A stretch of 64,000 nt of DNA from Ignelater luminosus (GCA_011009095.1 VTPC01090557.1:124001-188000); one strand, 5' to 3'; positions 1 through 11,396 are shown, counted from the stretch's first letter. Program-made: numbers and translations. Notes: generated from the letters alone by a model not told the origin.

Positions 1-74
1 AAGTCTGCTCAGGTTTTGGATTTTTGTCCCATTTAATAATAAATCAAAATCCTGGCGCCTAACATTGAAATATA

Positions 75-1511
75 CAGGTGTCCGAAAAGTATGGAATATC
101 CTATATATCTCGGTAAATATGCATTTTATAGAAAAATCTTTCCTATAAAAGTTGTTTAGTGTTTAGTTTTACATTACAGGGCAATACCAAATAACTACTA
201 TTTTTTAAAAAACAAAAGCGAGACGCATAACGCTTCAATTTTTTTTAATGGGAAGGTATCCCTTTATTGTACTCATTTGATAGAGAATGTTTTTCTCTTT
301 TCAATGATGTAAAACTTTGATACACTTGCATAAGTAAATTTTGATTAAAACGCAAAAAATTGTTTGAAAGTTTATTTCAATATTCATCTGTTACGAATTG
401 AAAATTTTGTATAACTACACTCTACAGTTCATAGAAGATGTTCAAAGTGTGCACCATTCACAGCTTGATAATGATAAAGTCGTCTTTTAGATTCGTTTAT
501 TACATTTTGAAGGGTTTTTGGTGTGATAGCTCTAATCTCTGTTCTTATACGGTCTTTTAGAGTTCCAATATCTTCCGGTATATCGACATAAATCGTATTT
601 TTGAGATGGCCCCACAGAAAAAAATCAAGTGGACTTAAATAAAGCGAGCGAGCTGGCCATTCTACTGCACCTCTTCTGCCTATCCATCGATAAGGGAAGG
701 TATTGTCAAGAAACTGTCGGACATTAATGCCGAAATGAAGAACACTGTCTTGTTGCAATCATATTCTATTATGGGGTACATTTGAATCTAGTCCATTAGG
801 AAATAGAACAGCTAAATCAGGACCTAAGTCAAATCTTAAGAAATCTAGATAAGCATCCACTGTTAAATTATGTTCTATACAAAAAGTCCCAAAATTTGGG
901 TTTTAATAATTCCTGCCCAGACATTGACTTTCTGCTGATATTGGGGGTGCCCTTCTACATACCAGCCAGGATTTAGCGAAGACCAGTGGCGCGCGTTTTG
1001 CTTGTTAATGGTACCATTCAAACAAAACGTTGCCTTATTTTACTTACAGTAGACTAAGAAATATGGTATTCGTTATTAAACAAATTGCAAACTTTTTCCT
1101 GTGTTCTCCTTCTGTCTCCATATCCCAGCCTCATTAAAATTTTGATGCGATGCCTTTCTGATAAATGATTCATAGCAAGTTTCATTTTTTTGTAACTTTG
1201 TTGTCCTCACGTTAATTAAAGTGTCTAAATTAATTAAACGAATAACTTTTCACTTTAGTTCGGTTATTAATTGACATTTCTACAACGCATTTAATTGTTG
1301 CAACAAACAACACCGACCATAATGTGACTAAATGGTATTGAAAATTTAAAAGACCGAATAAAATTTTAAGCGTTATTCAAACAATTTTTTGCATTTTAAT
1401 CAAAATTTACTTATGTAACTGTATCAAAGTTTTACATCATTGAAAAGAGAAAACTATTCTCTATCAATTTACTGAGATATATAGAATATTCCATACTTTT
1501 CGGACACACTG
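75..1511 (-). mobile_element. Tc1/mariner element with long inverted repeats, decayed (family A, copy 1)
   Basis: Both ends carry a matching terminal sequence (CAGGTGTCCGAAAAG at the left, its inverse ending ...GGACACACTG at the right), each flanked by TA, the mariner target duplication. The inverted similarity reaches inward to about 370 on the left and starts near 1376 on the right, where the right arm has lost about 150 bp. The body reads on the minus strand: start-like region near 1170-1145, a middle part at 900-1020 and the transposase C-terminus at 758-429, with a DFFLWGHLKN motif that normally follows the third catalytic aspartate. In this copy that residue is lost (LYLSPLDFFLWG, where the sister copy reads SSDLSP). 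Frame breaks and deletions make it inactive. The same family is found at 33255-35143. Confidence 0.88.
429..758 (-). pseudogene. Mariner transposase C-terminal fragment
   Basis: This 109-residue reading frame is the end of the DD-D integrase fold of the family A transposase. It starts at MQQDS, the segment that carries the second catalytic aspartate (QQD), and ends with NGAHFEHLL, the usual C-terminus of this mariner group. The third catalytic aspartate of the family (SSDLSP in the sister copy at 33255-35143) is changed to tyrosine here. Upstream sequence to about 1180 continues the same protein but only in broken frames. Confidence 0.85.
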
Positions 1512-1515
1512 TATA

Positions 1516-2150
1516 GTGTGTAATTGTCTTATCAGATATCTGAGTTGAATATTATTTAGGGCAGACCTGTGGTTTATCATTGATATATATATATATCCCT
1601 AATCTACTATAAGACTATCTGACACCCACGATCCAAATTGAGATGAGTCATTAACCGGAATGGATTTAGTTAGTTAGTAAGTAAGTTGTATTCGCTAAGA
1701 TGAGTAACCTTTTTAAGGTAAATTTAATGCAAAGCAAACTCGTAGATTTTACATGTTACGGTTACTATATATGTGGCCAATGGCTAGCTAAGCTAAGGAT
1801 GCCAATGCAGGCTTTGTTGCGGTTATGGTTACTATATATGTAGCCATTATTGACTGGGCGAGCTAAGAGTGCCAGTGCCAGCATTTAGCCATTAGTACCC
1901 GAGGAAGACCATGTTTGGCCTGAACAGTCTGATGTTGTTTGGTATCCATTCAAGAATATTATAAAGTTAATAACCCCACCAAAATCTTTGAATTCTAGAG
2001 GCATTTATTCTGTTCCATAAATCGAGCAGTACATTTAAGCGTTTTCGCACTGTAAGTGTTTGGTATTACAGAATTATTCTTATTTTTGTACTTTTTAAGT
2101 TTCCAATATACGTTTTTCAACAAAATGTCTTTTTTGTAGTTGTGTGTGAC
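1516..2150. other. Intergenic or GPA2 intron, with a degenerate 66-bp tandem pair
   Basis: No coding signal is visible. Positions 1755-1885 hold two imperfect copies of a unit of about 66 bp that begins GGTTACTATATATGT and ends with a GATGCCA/GTGCCAG-type tail. A short (TA)n run lies at 1582-1597. Confidence 0.4.
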
Positions 2151-2912
2151 TTGAATTGGATGTTCATGGCTAAAAGGAGTACATTCGAGCGACTAAATAT
2201 GAAGCAAACTGGCTAAATAGTGATGAAAACAGTACTTTCTTTCGATTTTAACTTTTCTGCCAGATTTAACTTATACATTATAATGTACCTCATTCTACTT
2301 CAACATCGGTAATATCTAACATGTGGGCAGAATTCTATACTAGAATGTATTACAATAACACAATGATGATAGTTTGCTTAAAGTGGCTAAAACAGGTGCC
2401 TCCACCTTACGTTGTAGTTATATTCTTTCGTCTCATTATCAAAAAATTAAGGGCCAGTTTATAGATGTGGCCAGAATTGAACTGTATTCTAGAAAAAATA
2501 CTAAATTAAATTTAATGGCCTTAAAGGCCTAAACGTTTAACAATTCCTCTTCGAAAGTGAAGGAGAAAAATTGTCTAGACTCGATTTTGTGTGCAATATT
2601 TTTTAATGTCTAGAGATGTAATTCATAGTTTCTTTTCTAATAGCATCTAGATGGAGATGGTGCTTAGCAATGTAGTAGAAGGGTGTAACTGTGTTCTCTG
2701 TGCATCTCATAGTACTACAGTAGTCTTTGGACGCACGGAGTTCGATAAGCAATTATCGACTAACTAAGAGGAATTCCATTTTGATATTTTGCAAGCTTAT
2801 AGAAGAATATCAAAGACTATGTACATATTTTTTGAAATTTCAAAACATCGGGTTAATGTTGAAAATTAATTTTGTAAAATAAAATGTCCCCGAAACTACA
2901 GTGAGTAAACAT
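2150..2912 (+). mobile_element. 3' part of an unclassified transposon (family B, copy 1)
   Basis: Segments 2413-2463 and 2677-2912 match 48286-48334 and 48350-48590 closely in the same orientation, including the shared string GTGTTCTCTGTGCATCTCA and the A-rich end near GTTAATGTTGAAAATTAATT. The second copy carries upstream coding remnants of a transposon-type protein, so this is read as the 3' end of the same element. The stretch 2464-2676 is present only here and may be a later insertion. Confidence 0.6.
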
Positions 2913-3239
2913 GAATTTGACTGTTGTGTACATGACATGAAAAGATACTTATCGCGCTTTAAATTAAGCTAAATTGCAAACTCCTGCTGTAACTAGATCT
3001 AAACATATACACGCCTAAAGAGAACAGTGCATGCAAATTTTTGGAAACTTTGACTTGATAATTAACAAAAAAGTTTCAGAAAAATTTAAGACATCAAAGT
3101 CAATTTTTTTCCAAAGATTGTGCGATTTGCTGCCTAGTAACCAGGTCCAGCATAACCAGATCTTGAAGTCTAGCTTATTACTAACATTTTCAAAATTTTT
3201 CTAAAATTTAAAAACACTTTTTGGTAAATTTTAAATTAG

Positions 3240-3340
3240 AAAAACATCACACGCGGAATTCGAACTTGGGATTTTTTAGACCAAGAAAAGGAAACCACGA
3301 ACTCTCGAACGACGCTAACGCAGCTTGCACGTACCAACGC
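3240..3340 (-). repeat. Possible tRNA-like SINE head (weak)
   Basis: On the minus strand an AGTTCGAATTCC string resembles a pol III B box and follows a region that could be a decayed A box. The surrounding AT-rich composition and strand match the better example at 53190-53275. The sequence does not fold as an intact tRNA. Confidence 0.25.
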
Positions 3341-3640
3341 TGTAAACTTGTAGATCCTTAAATCCTTATTAATTTGTTAATAATAATTAGTAAACATTAA
3401 ATTATTACTTAAAATTTAATTTATAAATGATTTCTTTACCTCGATGCGATTAAACTTTATTACTCTTATAGACACAGATTTCAAAACAAAAGTATACAAA
3501 TTGTTCCATGTAGAATTAACAAGCTGATGTTAATTTCTGTCCTAACAATAAATAAATGAAATGAATAAATTAAAATTTGGAAACCTAAACCTAAAAGTAA
3601 TGCAGCATGCAATACAAGAAATTCTTAAAAATTAACTTAC

Positions 3641-3746
3641 CCACTTTATGACATCCGGGTCTTTGCCACGCATCTTTTGCCGTTACCGTACTAGTCAGCA
3701 AAACATTTGTCGAAGTAACAGCTAGCAGTAACCAGAACGCTAGCAT
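3641..3746 (-). CDS. GPA2: Glycoprotein hormone alpha-2 (thyrostimulin alpha), first coding exon only
   Basis: The exon starts with ATG at 3746-3744 and encodes 35 residues plus one base. Residues 1-23 form a signal peptide (MLAFWLLLAVTSTNV then LLTSTVTA), and the mature start reads DAWQRPGCHKV. In insect GPA2 proteins a W-Q-x-P-G-C-H-K-V-G segment opens the cystine-knot domain, and the phase-1 donor (GTAAGT just left of 3641) would continue with the expected glycine. An acceptor (TTTTCGTAG) lies immediately before the ATG, and a likely 5' UTR exon ends at 3862 with donor GTACGC, so the ATG sits at the head of exon 2. GPA2 is a secreted subunit that pairs with GPB5 and signals through LGR1-type receptors in insects. 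The cystine-knot exons are not found between 1 and 3640 and should lie beyond the left edge. The identification rests on about a dozen mature residues, so it is good but not certain. Confidence 0.65.
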
Positions 3747-3861
3747 TCTACGAAAAAAAAAGATTAGTTTAGAGAAATTAGAAAAAGGTTTTCTGTTGAT
3801 AATCTCCGAGGACAAAACAAAGATTTATCATCAACGTCGAAACAAAAAAAAGTTAGCGTAC

Positions 3862-3930
3862 CTGGGTCTGAACGCCGCGACGCTGTATCAAACTGCTCTT
3901 TCAGCGTCAGAACGATGAATGAGACGGACG
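3862..3930 (-). other. GPA2: Probable 5' UTR exon of the GPA2 gene
   Basis: On the minus strand the sequence ...GTTCAGACCCAG is followed by a GTACGC donor at 3861-3856. The next acceptor is at 3749-3748, giving a 114-bp intron directly before the GPA2 start codon. The 5' limit of the exon is not defined by the sequence. Confidence 0.45.
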
Positions 3931-4930
3931 CAAACCCCTTTACTCATTTTCTATCCTCTTCTATCATATTCAACCCCCACTTTCTTCATTGACGTTACAC
4001 CCCCGTACGAATAAAAAGAAAACACTTTCTACGTTTTTTATTATTAATTTCTCAAGAAAATGCTTTTTATTTTTTTCCTTTCTTGGAAATGTACGCTAAC
4101 ATAAGTAGATTGAGAAATAAATAAAAGATTACCGTTAGTACCAAGAAAGATGGTAATTGTTTAATTTTTCGTATACCTATATTTTATAATTAGAATGTTT
4201 GAAACAATCTAAATTGCAAATTACTTTCTTACATTAATACGTACAAATTCGTAATAACTTCAAGGATAGCTTATGTTTTACAGCAAAGCTTTTACGCCCT
4301 CGCAACATTCAGCGGGCATCGTAAGAAGTATAAAAAGAAGAAGACTGGTATAAAATGAATATTACCGCTTCATCTACCTTTCTGGAATAAGCACATACAT
4401 ATTCATATCGATTTCTTTATAAAATAAAAACAACTGCAGCTAACTCAAACTGACTAATTCTTTTTTTATTATTTTTTTTAGACGAGAAAGAAACGAATAA
4501 ATTAAGCACTCTGACTGATTTTCATAAAAACTAACTAAATTTGTAAATTACACAAACCTCGTTCAATTTATATTTTAACATTACAATGCCACGCATCTGT
4601 GCGAATGGTTTTGACAACTTTTATTACGTTTCAAACCTCAAAAAAGAAATATAACCTCACTTATCAAAAAAAGTAACTTCGGGTGTAAAGTTGGATATCA
4701 GGACCCCACATATTCCAGCTCACAAGCTGGCTGAATGGAAAATCTCGTCACATGCCGTTTGCAGTTCCAATGATGTGGAGAGAGCCAAGGGACCATTCTT
4801 CAGACTGCTAGTTTTATACTACTAAAATCGCTGGCATATCGAATAATAAGACCAGAAGTAAAGTAAAATATCCTAACCTCCCTTCAGCTATAAGACCTGT
4901 GCTGTACAATACTACGAATCTTGCTATATC
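3931..4930. other. Intergenic, probable GPA2 promoter side; nothing else recognised
   Basis: No conserved reading frame, tRNA or clear repeat is visible. The sequence is AT-rich except for 4740-4800, which may already belong to the decayed element that follows. Confidence 0.3.
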
Positions 4931-4934
4931 ATCC

Positions 4935-6110
4935 CCACCAGATTCATGGAGTCTGACACTAGATGACTTTGACGGCCTAGAAAACAAGGAAACGGACCCT
5001 GACTTTGTTGGCATGTCCCAGGAGCATCATAAAATAAGCTAGTCCGATTTGAATGATCTAAATTTGTCAAAAAATCAAGCAGAATTCTTAGCTTCAAGGC
5101 TCAAAACACGGAATTTATTAGACAAAGGGACAGGAATATGCACATTCCGTAGTAGGCAGCAAGAACTGCAGCATTTCTCTTCAAAACAATATGACCTGGT
5201 ATTCTGTAATGATCTCAACGCGTTATTAGAGGTAGTGAGCCAGCATCACAATCGTAAGGAGTGGGATGTTCTTTTTTATAATGGAAATGAAAAATCCTCT
5301 TTTTCCCATTGTTCATGCTGTCCACAAAAAGCAGTCTTAGAAAAGCATAAAGCTACTATTTGATAAAACAGAGTACTAGAAATTTTAATAGCGAATTTTT
5401 CGTTGTAACCCTAGCACTGGGTTTACAGTTGGGATACTACACAAAATTTTGATGTTTTCTGTGTAAGTAGAGACAGAAATAAATTATTACATAAGAAGCA
5501 ATGCCCACATAGAAGTAACCTTACTCCTGGAATTAAGAATGTCATTTGTTTGCCTCTCATTAACTCAGAAAGAATTCTGCTGCCACCTCTTCATATCAAA
5601 TAGGGATTGATGAAGAACTTTGTAAAGGCTATGAACAGAGATGGTGAAGCTTTCCTTTATTTAAAAAAAACAAATTTTCCAGAATAAGTAAAGCTAAAAT
5701 GAAAAAGGGAATATTTGTGAGGCCCCAAATCAAGAAATTAGTAAAAGATGCCAGTTTCGACAATACCTTATATGAAAGAGAGGCAGTCCTTCAAAACTGT
5801 GGTGACAAACTTCCTTGGGAATGCAAAAGCTGAAAACTATAAACAGCTGGTTGATGAACTGCTGCAAAATTACAAAGATTTGGGAACAAATATGTCCCTG
5901 AAGATTCATTTCCTCCATTCACATCTGGAGTTTTTTTCCAAACAATCTTGGTGACGCGAGCAATGAACATGGTAAGAGATTTCATTAAGATGTCGCCCAA
6001 ATTGAATAGCACTATAAGGAGAAATGGAGCGAAAACATGCTTGCGGACTACTGCTGGTGCCTAAAAAGAGATCCAGCATCATCTAGCAAGAATGACACAC
6101 GTCATCTGCT
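4935..6110 (+). pseudogene. Decayed transposon-type gene of a widespread uncharacterised animal repeat family
   Basis: Fragments of one protein occur in order on the plus strand. Positions 5049-5363 read NDLNLSKNQAEFLASRL, then an LLDKGT...FRSRQQEL segment and LVFCNDL. Positions 5760-5954 read NFLGNAKAENYKQLVDELL, then NMSLKIHFLHSHLEFF. Positions 5940-6110 read NNLGDASNEHGKRFH, then ENMLADYCWCLKRD. This order (NLSK..AELL, CNDI, NFLGN, MSLKxHFLHSHLDFFPxNLG, GExFHQDI, MADYCWxLKRD) is that of a repeated protein family common in arthropod and other invertebrate genomes, probably element-encoded. Several stops and frame changes separate the pieces. I know the pattern but not an accepted name for the element. 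Confidence 0.65.
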
Positions 6111-6626
6111 CTATCAGCTTTTACCGCATCACCAGGCGTTCTTATACAGAATGTTTTGAAAATGATTGCAAATACTTGGCAGGGGTATTCCTCGACAAGA
6201 ATTAAGCCTTTTTGGGCATATGACCTTTTTTTTCTAAAGTGCCTCGTTTTCGAGATACAGCTGTCAGCGTTTCATTTAAAATCTCTTGTTTTCTCAATAT
6301 TTCAAGAACAAACTGAGACATTGGTATGGAATTTCCTACATATTTGTTACTATAAAGTATCTATGTTTTATTCTACATAATGTTTCGTTTGATATCCTTA
6401 TCAGAGACGGAGAATCGAGGGTGGACTAGCCCCTACGCTGAAAAAGATTGTTACGCCACGAGATTTTCTATTTTCAAGATCAGCATGCAATTTGAAACAA
6501 AAAGTTGTTCTTGCGTTTTTTTGTAGAGCCTTTCAAGTTTGACAAGTGTTGTAAAAAGTATCATAATTACACATTACACCCTTTCAAGTGCCCTCCTTGA
6601 GCTGTAATGCACTTCTCCATTTACCT

Positions 6627-7080
6627 TTACCAGCATTGACTGCACTCGCGAAATTGTTCCTTTGTTACCTCTGACAGCGCCTTTGACGACAACTCTTTAA
6701 TGGCCTCCAAAGACTGAAAATGGTTCCTTTTCAATTTTTCTTTAATTTTTGGAAATAAAATAAAGTCGCAAAGAGCCAAATCCGGGGAGTAGAAAGGGTA
6801 TTCGAAGACCGTGGTGCCCGTTTGGGCTAGAAACTGCTTGACAATGATGGCCGTGTGAGCGGGTCCATTGTCGTGGTGAAGCACCCACGACTGGTTTTGC
6901 CACAAACCGGTCTTTTTCTGTAAATTCTTGCACAAAAACGTTTCACTACCTGCAGGTGGTGTCTGATCCCAAGGTACCCCGACCACTCATCGCCCTCTTT
7001 TGAGCGCTTTACCTCTCTGAACATCCCCACCTACTTGGAGAACAAACTTCTCGCAACAAAACGCTCTCCGTAAACAGGAT
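6627..7080 (-). pseudogene. Mos1-type mariner transposase remnant with internal deletion
   Basis: Read on the minus strand, 7080-6960 shows a decayed N-terminal helix-turn-helix region (YGERFVARSLF, FREVKRSKEGDEWSG). It runs almost directly into the catalytic C-terminal part at 6986-6627: WVLHHDNGPAHTA with the second catalytic aspartate, then YPFYSPDLALCDFILFPKIK with the third. The spacing agrees with the DD34D mariner class. The block with the first aspartate is missing, so the protein could not work. Confidence 0.85.
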
Positions 7081-7324
7081 TCATCATTTCAACAATCTGT
7101 AAGTTCGTTTTCCTCTCTTTCACAAGAGATTTCATCACAATTCATCACTTCCCACCAACACACGTGTACAAAAACAGAACTGCGCTCAACACAATGTTCA
7201 CTAGGGAACTGACGAAAATAGGGAGCTCTCTTGCGAAATAAACAAACACAGCGTCACTGCTTCCAACCTCTCGCTGTTTGCCATAGCGCCCACAATAAAA
7301 TCAGTCTGCAAACTTTATTGTCAT

Positions 7325-7600
7325 ACCTCGTACGTCATCTCAAAAACAGGATATAATTAATTGCATTGCATTTCTTGACAAAAATTAAATTTTTTTCGTT
7401 GTATAACCTTTTTTCTTAAGGTGCCACCGTCTTCGAGATACAGGGTGTCAAAATTATTTGTCTTTAATTAAACTTCGACACCTTGTATCTTGAAGACGGT
7501 GCGCTTTAGAAAAGAAATTTATACGACAAAATAAACTTGATTTTTGTCGAGGAATGCAATGCAAATAATTAGATCCTGTTTCGAGCTGACGTACAACCTT
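7325..7600. repeat. Near-perfect nested palindrome (foldback MITE)
   Basis: The half 7325-7455 (CGTACGTCATCTC..., TTGCATTGCATT, CACCGTCTTCGAGATACA) is repeated inverted in 7465-7600 with about 80 percent identity by eye and little loop. The arms are also related to the outer arms at 6145 and 8030, so it probably arose as an end-to-end internal deletion derivative of the same element that inserted into its relative. Confidence 0.7.
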
Positions 7601-8039
7601 GGCCTAGCTCGTCAAATTTGAAAGGTTGTACTAGAAAACGACGCGTTCTGCGAGGAAAAAGCAAAAATAACTTTTTGTTTTAAATCGATTGCTGATTCTA
7701 GAAATAAAATGTTTGATTTTTCAATTGCGTAGCAATCTTTTCAGCGGAGGGGGCTGACCCGCTTCCAATTCTATGCCTGTGATAAGGATACCAAACGTAA
7801 AATACTAAACATTTTTAAGTGACGAACGTGCAGGAGACTTCATTTCAATATCTCATTTTCTTCTTGAAATATTGAGAAAACAAGAAATTGTAAATGAAAC
7901 TTTGATATCCTGTATCTCAGAAACGGTGCACTTCAGGAAAAATAGTTATACGGCGAAAAAGTTTTAATTTTTATTGAAGAATGTATCCGTCAACTATTTG
8001 CACTTATTTTTAAGATACCCTGGATAGTGTTTTTCTTAT

Positions 8040-8560
8040 AACATGTGTATACTATAATAACACAGCTACTTTGCAAACCAACCACTCGCCGCTCTATCAT
8101 TATCAGTCGGGCACAACAAAAATCACTACTGGGCTGAAAAGATTTCTAGCTTCTGTAACGATTCCTTCGAAGTCAAAAGCAACAATGAACGACGGCTTCT
8201 TAAATGTGAATCTGGGCTTTCCGTTTCTCGCTCTTTCTTCCACTACTATTTGTGTTACTAGCAGTCGTCGAGAGTGCAGGTTATGTATTAAGCTATTGGC
8301 GATTTGCACCAAAGAGAATAGCATCTATTGGAAATTAAAAAGCTACTGCGATAGTGAAGAAATTATAAAGTCGTCAAATCTAAAGATTTATTGTTAACTT
8401 TGACAACGCTGCTTAAACCAGTGCTTGTGTCCACGAACTGCAATCGCGCTGACGCGTTCACTGTCAGTAAATACTTATTTGGGAACGAGTGCTGCTAACC
8501 GTCCAGATATCTTACGCTACCAAGACTTAACGCCATTTGCTGGTAAATTCCCCACAGTTT
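8040..8560. other. Unassigned stretch with two overlapping open frames
   Basis: Open frames of 73 residues (minus, 8324-8103) and 108 residues (plus, 8071-8397) overlap antisense. The minus frame includes KKPSFIVAFDFEGIV, which faintly recalls the FFDxxGIV motif of mariner transposases. Neither has recognisable splice context, so neither is called a gene. Confidence 0.25.
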
Positions 8561-8584
8561 ACTAATTTAATATTTACAACACTG

Positions 8585-9301
8585 TGGTTTTATCTTAGAC
8601 CATATATACTCCGTAGATAAAATCTTCAACCACAAGTTTGTGCCAAGATTCACATCAACTTGTCATTATAATACATGCGCAGTGTGTTTTCCGCGATTTT
8701 GCGTTGTTGAAAAAGCAGTGTCGTCCGTAAGCATTAGTGTATAGATATCTATACGCTGTAAGCATACGCGGTGTTGTGATTTGCAGTTTTTTTTACTATT
8801 TTATTTGTATTCTAAATTTATTTTTCTTTGTTCCTGGGTCATACAATAATCTATAGATACAAGGATAAATAAAAATAACATTATTGCTGCCTTTTGACAT
8901 ATTTATGTTGCCTCTGTAGAAAACTTGCGTAAGTACGCCAATGATTTTTGAAGCTACGAGATTTACTTATTGTGCATGCGCTACAATGACTGAATGTTGG
9001 CACAAACCAAATGCATAGCTAAATGTAGAAGGCGTTATCTACGGAGTATATATGATCTGAGGGTTTTATCTACCTCAAACAGGGGGCGTAGTGGCAGTAC
9101 AAAATCTTCATCCGTTCTGTCTTTTATTACAGGTTCACCTACTTCGCTTCGGTCAAACAGCTGCAGAGAAAAGAAAAGGCCATCAACAGTAGGATTCTCA
9201 GTCTGAACCATTTTCACATCTCGGTGACAGTTTACACAATGCAAAAAGGCTTTCCGCTTTCTCTGAAACATCAAAAAATACCTCGAGCAATAATAAAACA
9301 T
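8585..9301. repeat. Possible inverted-repeat element carrying an 88-codon open frame
   Basis: The 20-bp string CATATATACTCCGTAGATAA at 8601-8620 occurs again, inverted and exact, at 9034-9053. Weaker inverted matches flank it (GTCATT..GCGCATGC near 8670 and 8980). On the minus strand 9301-9035 is open and reads AFLHCVNCHRDVKMVQTEN, then LQLFDRSEVGEPVIK, ending inside the inverted repeat. I do not recognise this protein. The CxxC pair is the only motif seen. Confidence 0.35.
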
Positions 9302-9795
9302 CCCTCGACTATCTTCCTCTAAAATACAGAAATCTCCACACCACTAGCTTCGCGCAAGTACAGCCATAACAAATGCAGGGTATTTGGCGCCTACGTTAGA
9401 ACTTTTTTGCTGTGCAGCACCTATAGTACATTTTTATATTGTAGAATTTAGAGTAGATCTTGACCTGATATTTCTGTAAAAGTGTACTTTGAAGTTTTGC
9501 TAAAAGTTACTAAACAAATACTTATAGGTTAAAGGTTTGTCATTTGTGTCGCTTTTTTGAATAAACATGAGTTGTCAGTATATGTATGTAGTGATTTTTG
9601 GTTTTAGGTTGTAAACCTAAATTTACTGTATATTTTTTGTACACTACAAAAATGTGACAAAACCAAAGTCAACTCTGAATTCTATAATAAAAAACTAGGC
9701 TTTAGTTACTGTGGCGTCTACGCCTCATTTTCAGGTTGTGCGCTAGCCCTACTTTAGGTAGTTCGCACCACTACACTACTGAACGTACGTCTAAA
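9302..9795. other. Non-coding, nothing recognised
   Basis: No homology, strong open frame or repeat relationship is seen. Composition is like the rest of the intergenic DNA. Confidence 0.3.
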
Positions 9796-10225
9796 AATCA
9801 AAAACTTGTAAATTTGCAAATCGTACTTGGAAACTTACAGATATGGGTTTTCATGTCTAGAAATTCTGGGGGAAACGCTGAAAATCCACACTAAACATTC
9901 GTAGGCACTAAATAACCAACAGACTGTTAATTCCGAATTACAGATTACAGCACGCTATTTGAAACGCAGAAGAATCTTTAGATTGTACATAAAGCACGCC
10001 TAGAATTTGTAGAATTTAAAGTTGCTAATCGAAATTAAGAATTCACAGATATAGGTTTTGATAATGTCATTAAATGTGTCGATATTCTGGGAGGAACACT
10101 GAAAACTCTGAAGATCCAGTCTAGACACTCGTAGACACTACATCATAACCAACAGATTATGAGTTTGGAATTATAAATTATGTTATGCCATTTGAAACGT
10201 AGAAGAATCTTTGTATTTGGTAACC
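9795..10225 (+). repeat. Two tandem units of a dispersed ~210-bp repeat (family C, copy 1)
   Basis: Two imperfect units begin near 9816 and 10026. Each contains ATATTCTGGGAGGAACACTG-like sequence, an ACTCGTAGACACTA-like block, ACCAACAGATTAT and TTTGAAACGCAGAAGAATCTTT. The same unit occurs twice at 42230-42660 inside a Skeletor intron, in the same orientation. It is therefore a satellite-like or Helitron-type internal repeat found at two loci here. Confidence 0.7.
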
Positions 10226-11396
10226 ACTGCTCATTATCAATCAGTACGAAGTAACCTACACTTATAGGACCACATCTTCCTAATCGAACACTACGCTGTA
10301 ACGATGGGTCTTATCTGTCTTTTACCAGACTGGTCACGACACATCTCTGCATTTCAACATTCCACTTAGCTAAAAAGAAACTTTTCTTTCATAATCAGAA
10401 ATCTAAAAAGTTTCTAAAGTTTGCCTGCTTACTTTGGACATAAACCAAGTTAAATTATATCTTTGTTCGTACTTTGTTTGTAAATGTAATGGTAGGTACG
10501 CTCGATTTTGCTTAACTGATATTTTTTAACTGCTAAGTACTTACAATTAGTCCCGAATTTTTTAAATTACTTTTTTTTACGGGCTGGAGACTAATTTTCT
10601 TTATTAAATCTAGTGAGCAAAACATTTCAAAAGATTTCAAACAAGGACGGATGGAGTTGAGCAGAATCTTTTCAGTAAGCTGTTATTTATGGAAATTTGA
10701 AATTTTGGTATTTTGTTATAGAATAATAATAATAATCGAATAAGACAGTTATTTATTTAAAATGTGAAAATCTTTGCAACACCAACCGCAGCATCGAAAA
10801 TGAAAAAAACATTTTTGAAACGAGTTGTCCTATTTTATTACTTATGCAACCATAACAGTTTGAGTTTGATCGATAAAATGACATTCTCTTCGACTACTCT
10901 TAACAATTTGTTTGTCTCTTTGGTTTAAAGTAAGTAAAAAAATTCTTTTTTTATACTTGTATAATATTTATTTTACTAAACGTTCGGTAGTAATTACTAT
11001 CTTCGTCAGTAGCAGACCTTAATTAAGTTTTTAAATATATAAAAATAAAGTTAAAATTTAAAATGACAAAGTTTTTGACATTTAACCATTGTACTAGTGT
11101 ATAAATAATTCTCGTTTGTAGAGAACTTGCTCATATTTGTAAAACTTTTTCTTCCCAGTATAAGATTTACTCTGCCAATTATTGTCAATGTTGTGGAGGA
11201 CTACTGTGTTGATTTGTGCTGTAATCCCACAATAATAATTATTATTATGTTAAAATGCACAATAATTAATGTTAATTGCAAGACAGTTCATACAAATCAT
11301 ATTTATGAAGTGTAATTTAAAAAATTCCTTAGCTAATAGTTTTCATAAAAATTTAGAAAATTGAAACTGTTGAGGTTATATAGAAAATAATAAATA
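10226..11396. other. Upstream region of DCAF10
   Basis: AT-rich and without recognised coding or mobile sequence. No TATA box or initiator can be singled out. The DCAF10 start codon follows directly at 11397. Confidence 0.35.

Larger units (their letters stand above)
6145..8030 (-). mobile_element. Mariner element with ~430-bp divergent inverted arms and a nested palindrome
   Basis: The segment 6145-6560 is repeated in inverted orientation at 7610-8030, with shared tracts such as CTTGTTTTCTCAATATTTC, GATATCCTTATCA and CCTTTCAA.TTTGAC. The arms enclose transposase remnants at 7130-6627 on the minus strand. A second palindrome, 7325-7600, lies between the transposase remnant and the right arm, and its own arms resemble the outer ones. 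Termini are not sharp enough to assign a target duplication. Confidence 0.75.

Noticed and set aside
8071-8397. 108-codon plus-strand frame and 73-codon antisense frame
   Set aside because: Neither shows a known domain, and the region adjoins decayed elements. Kept only as an unassigned stretch.
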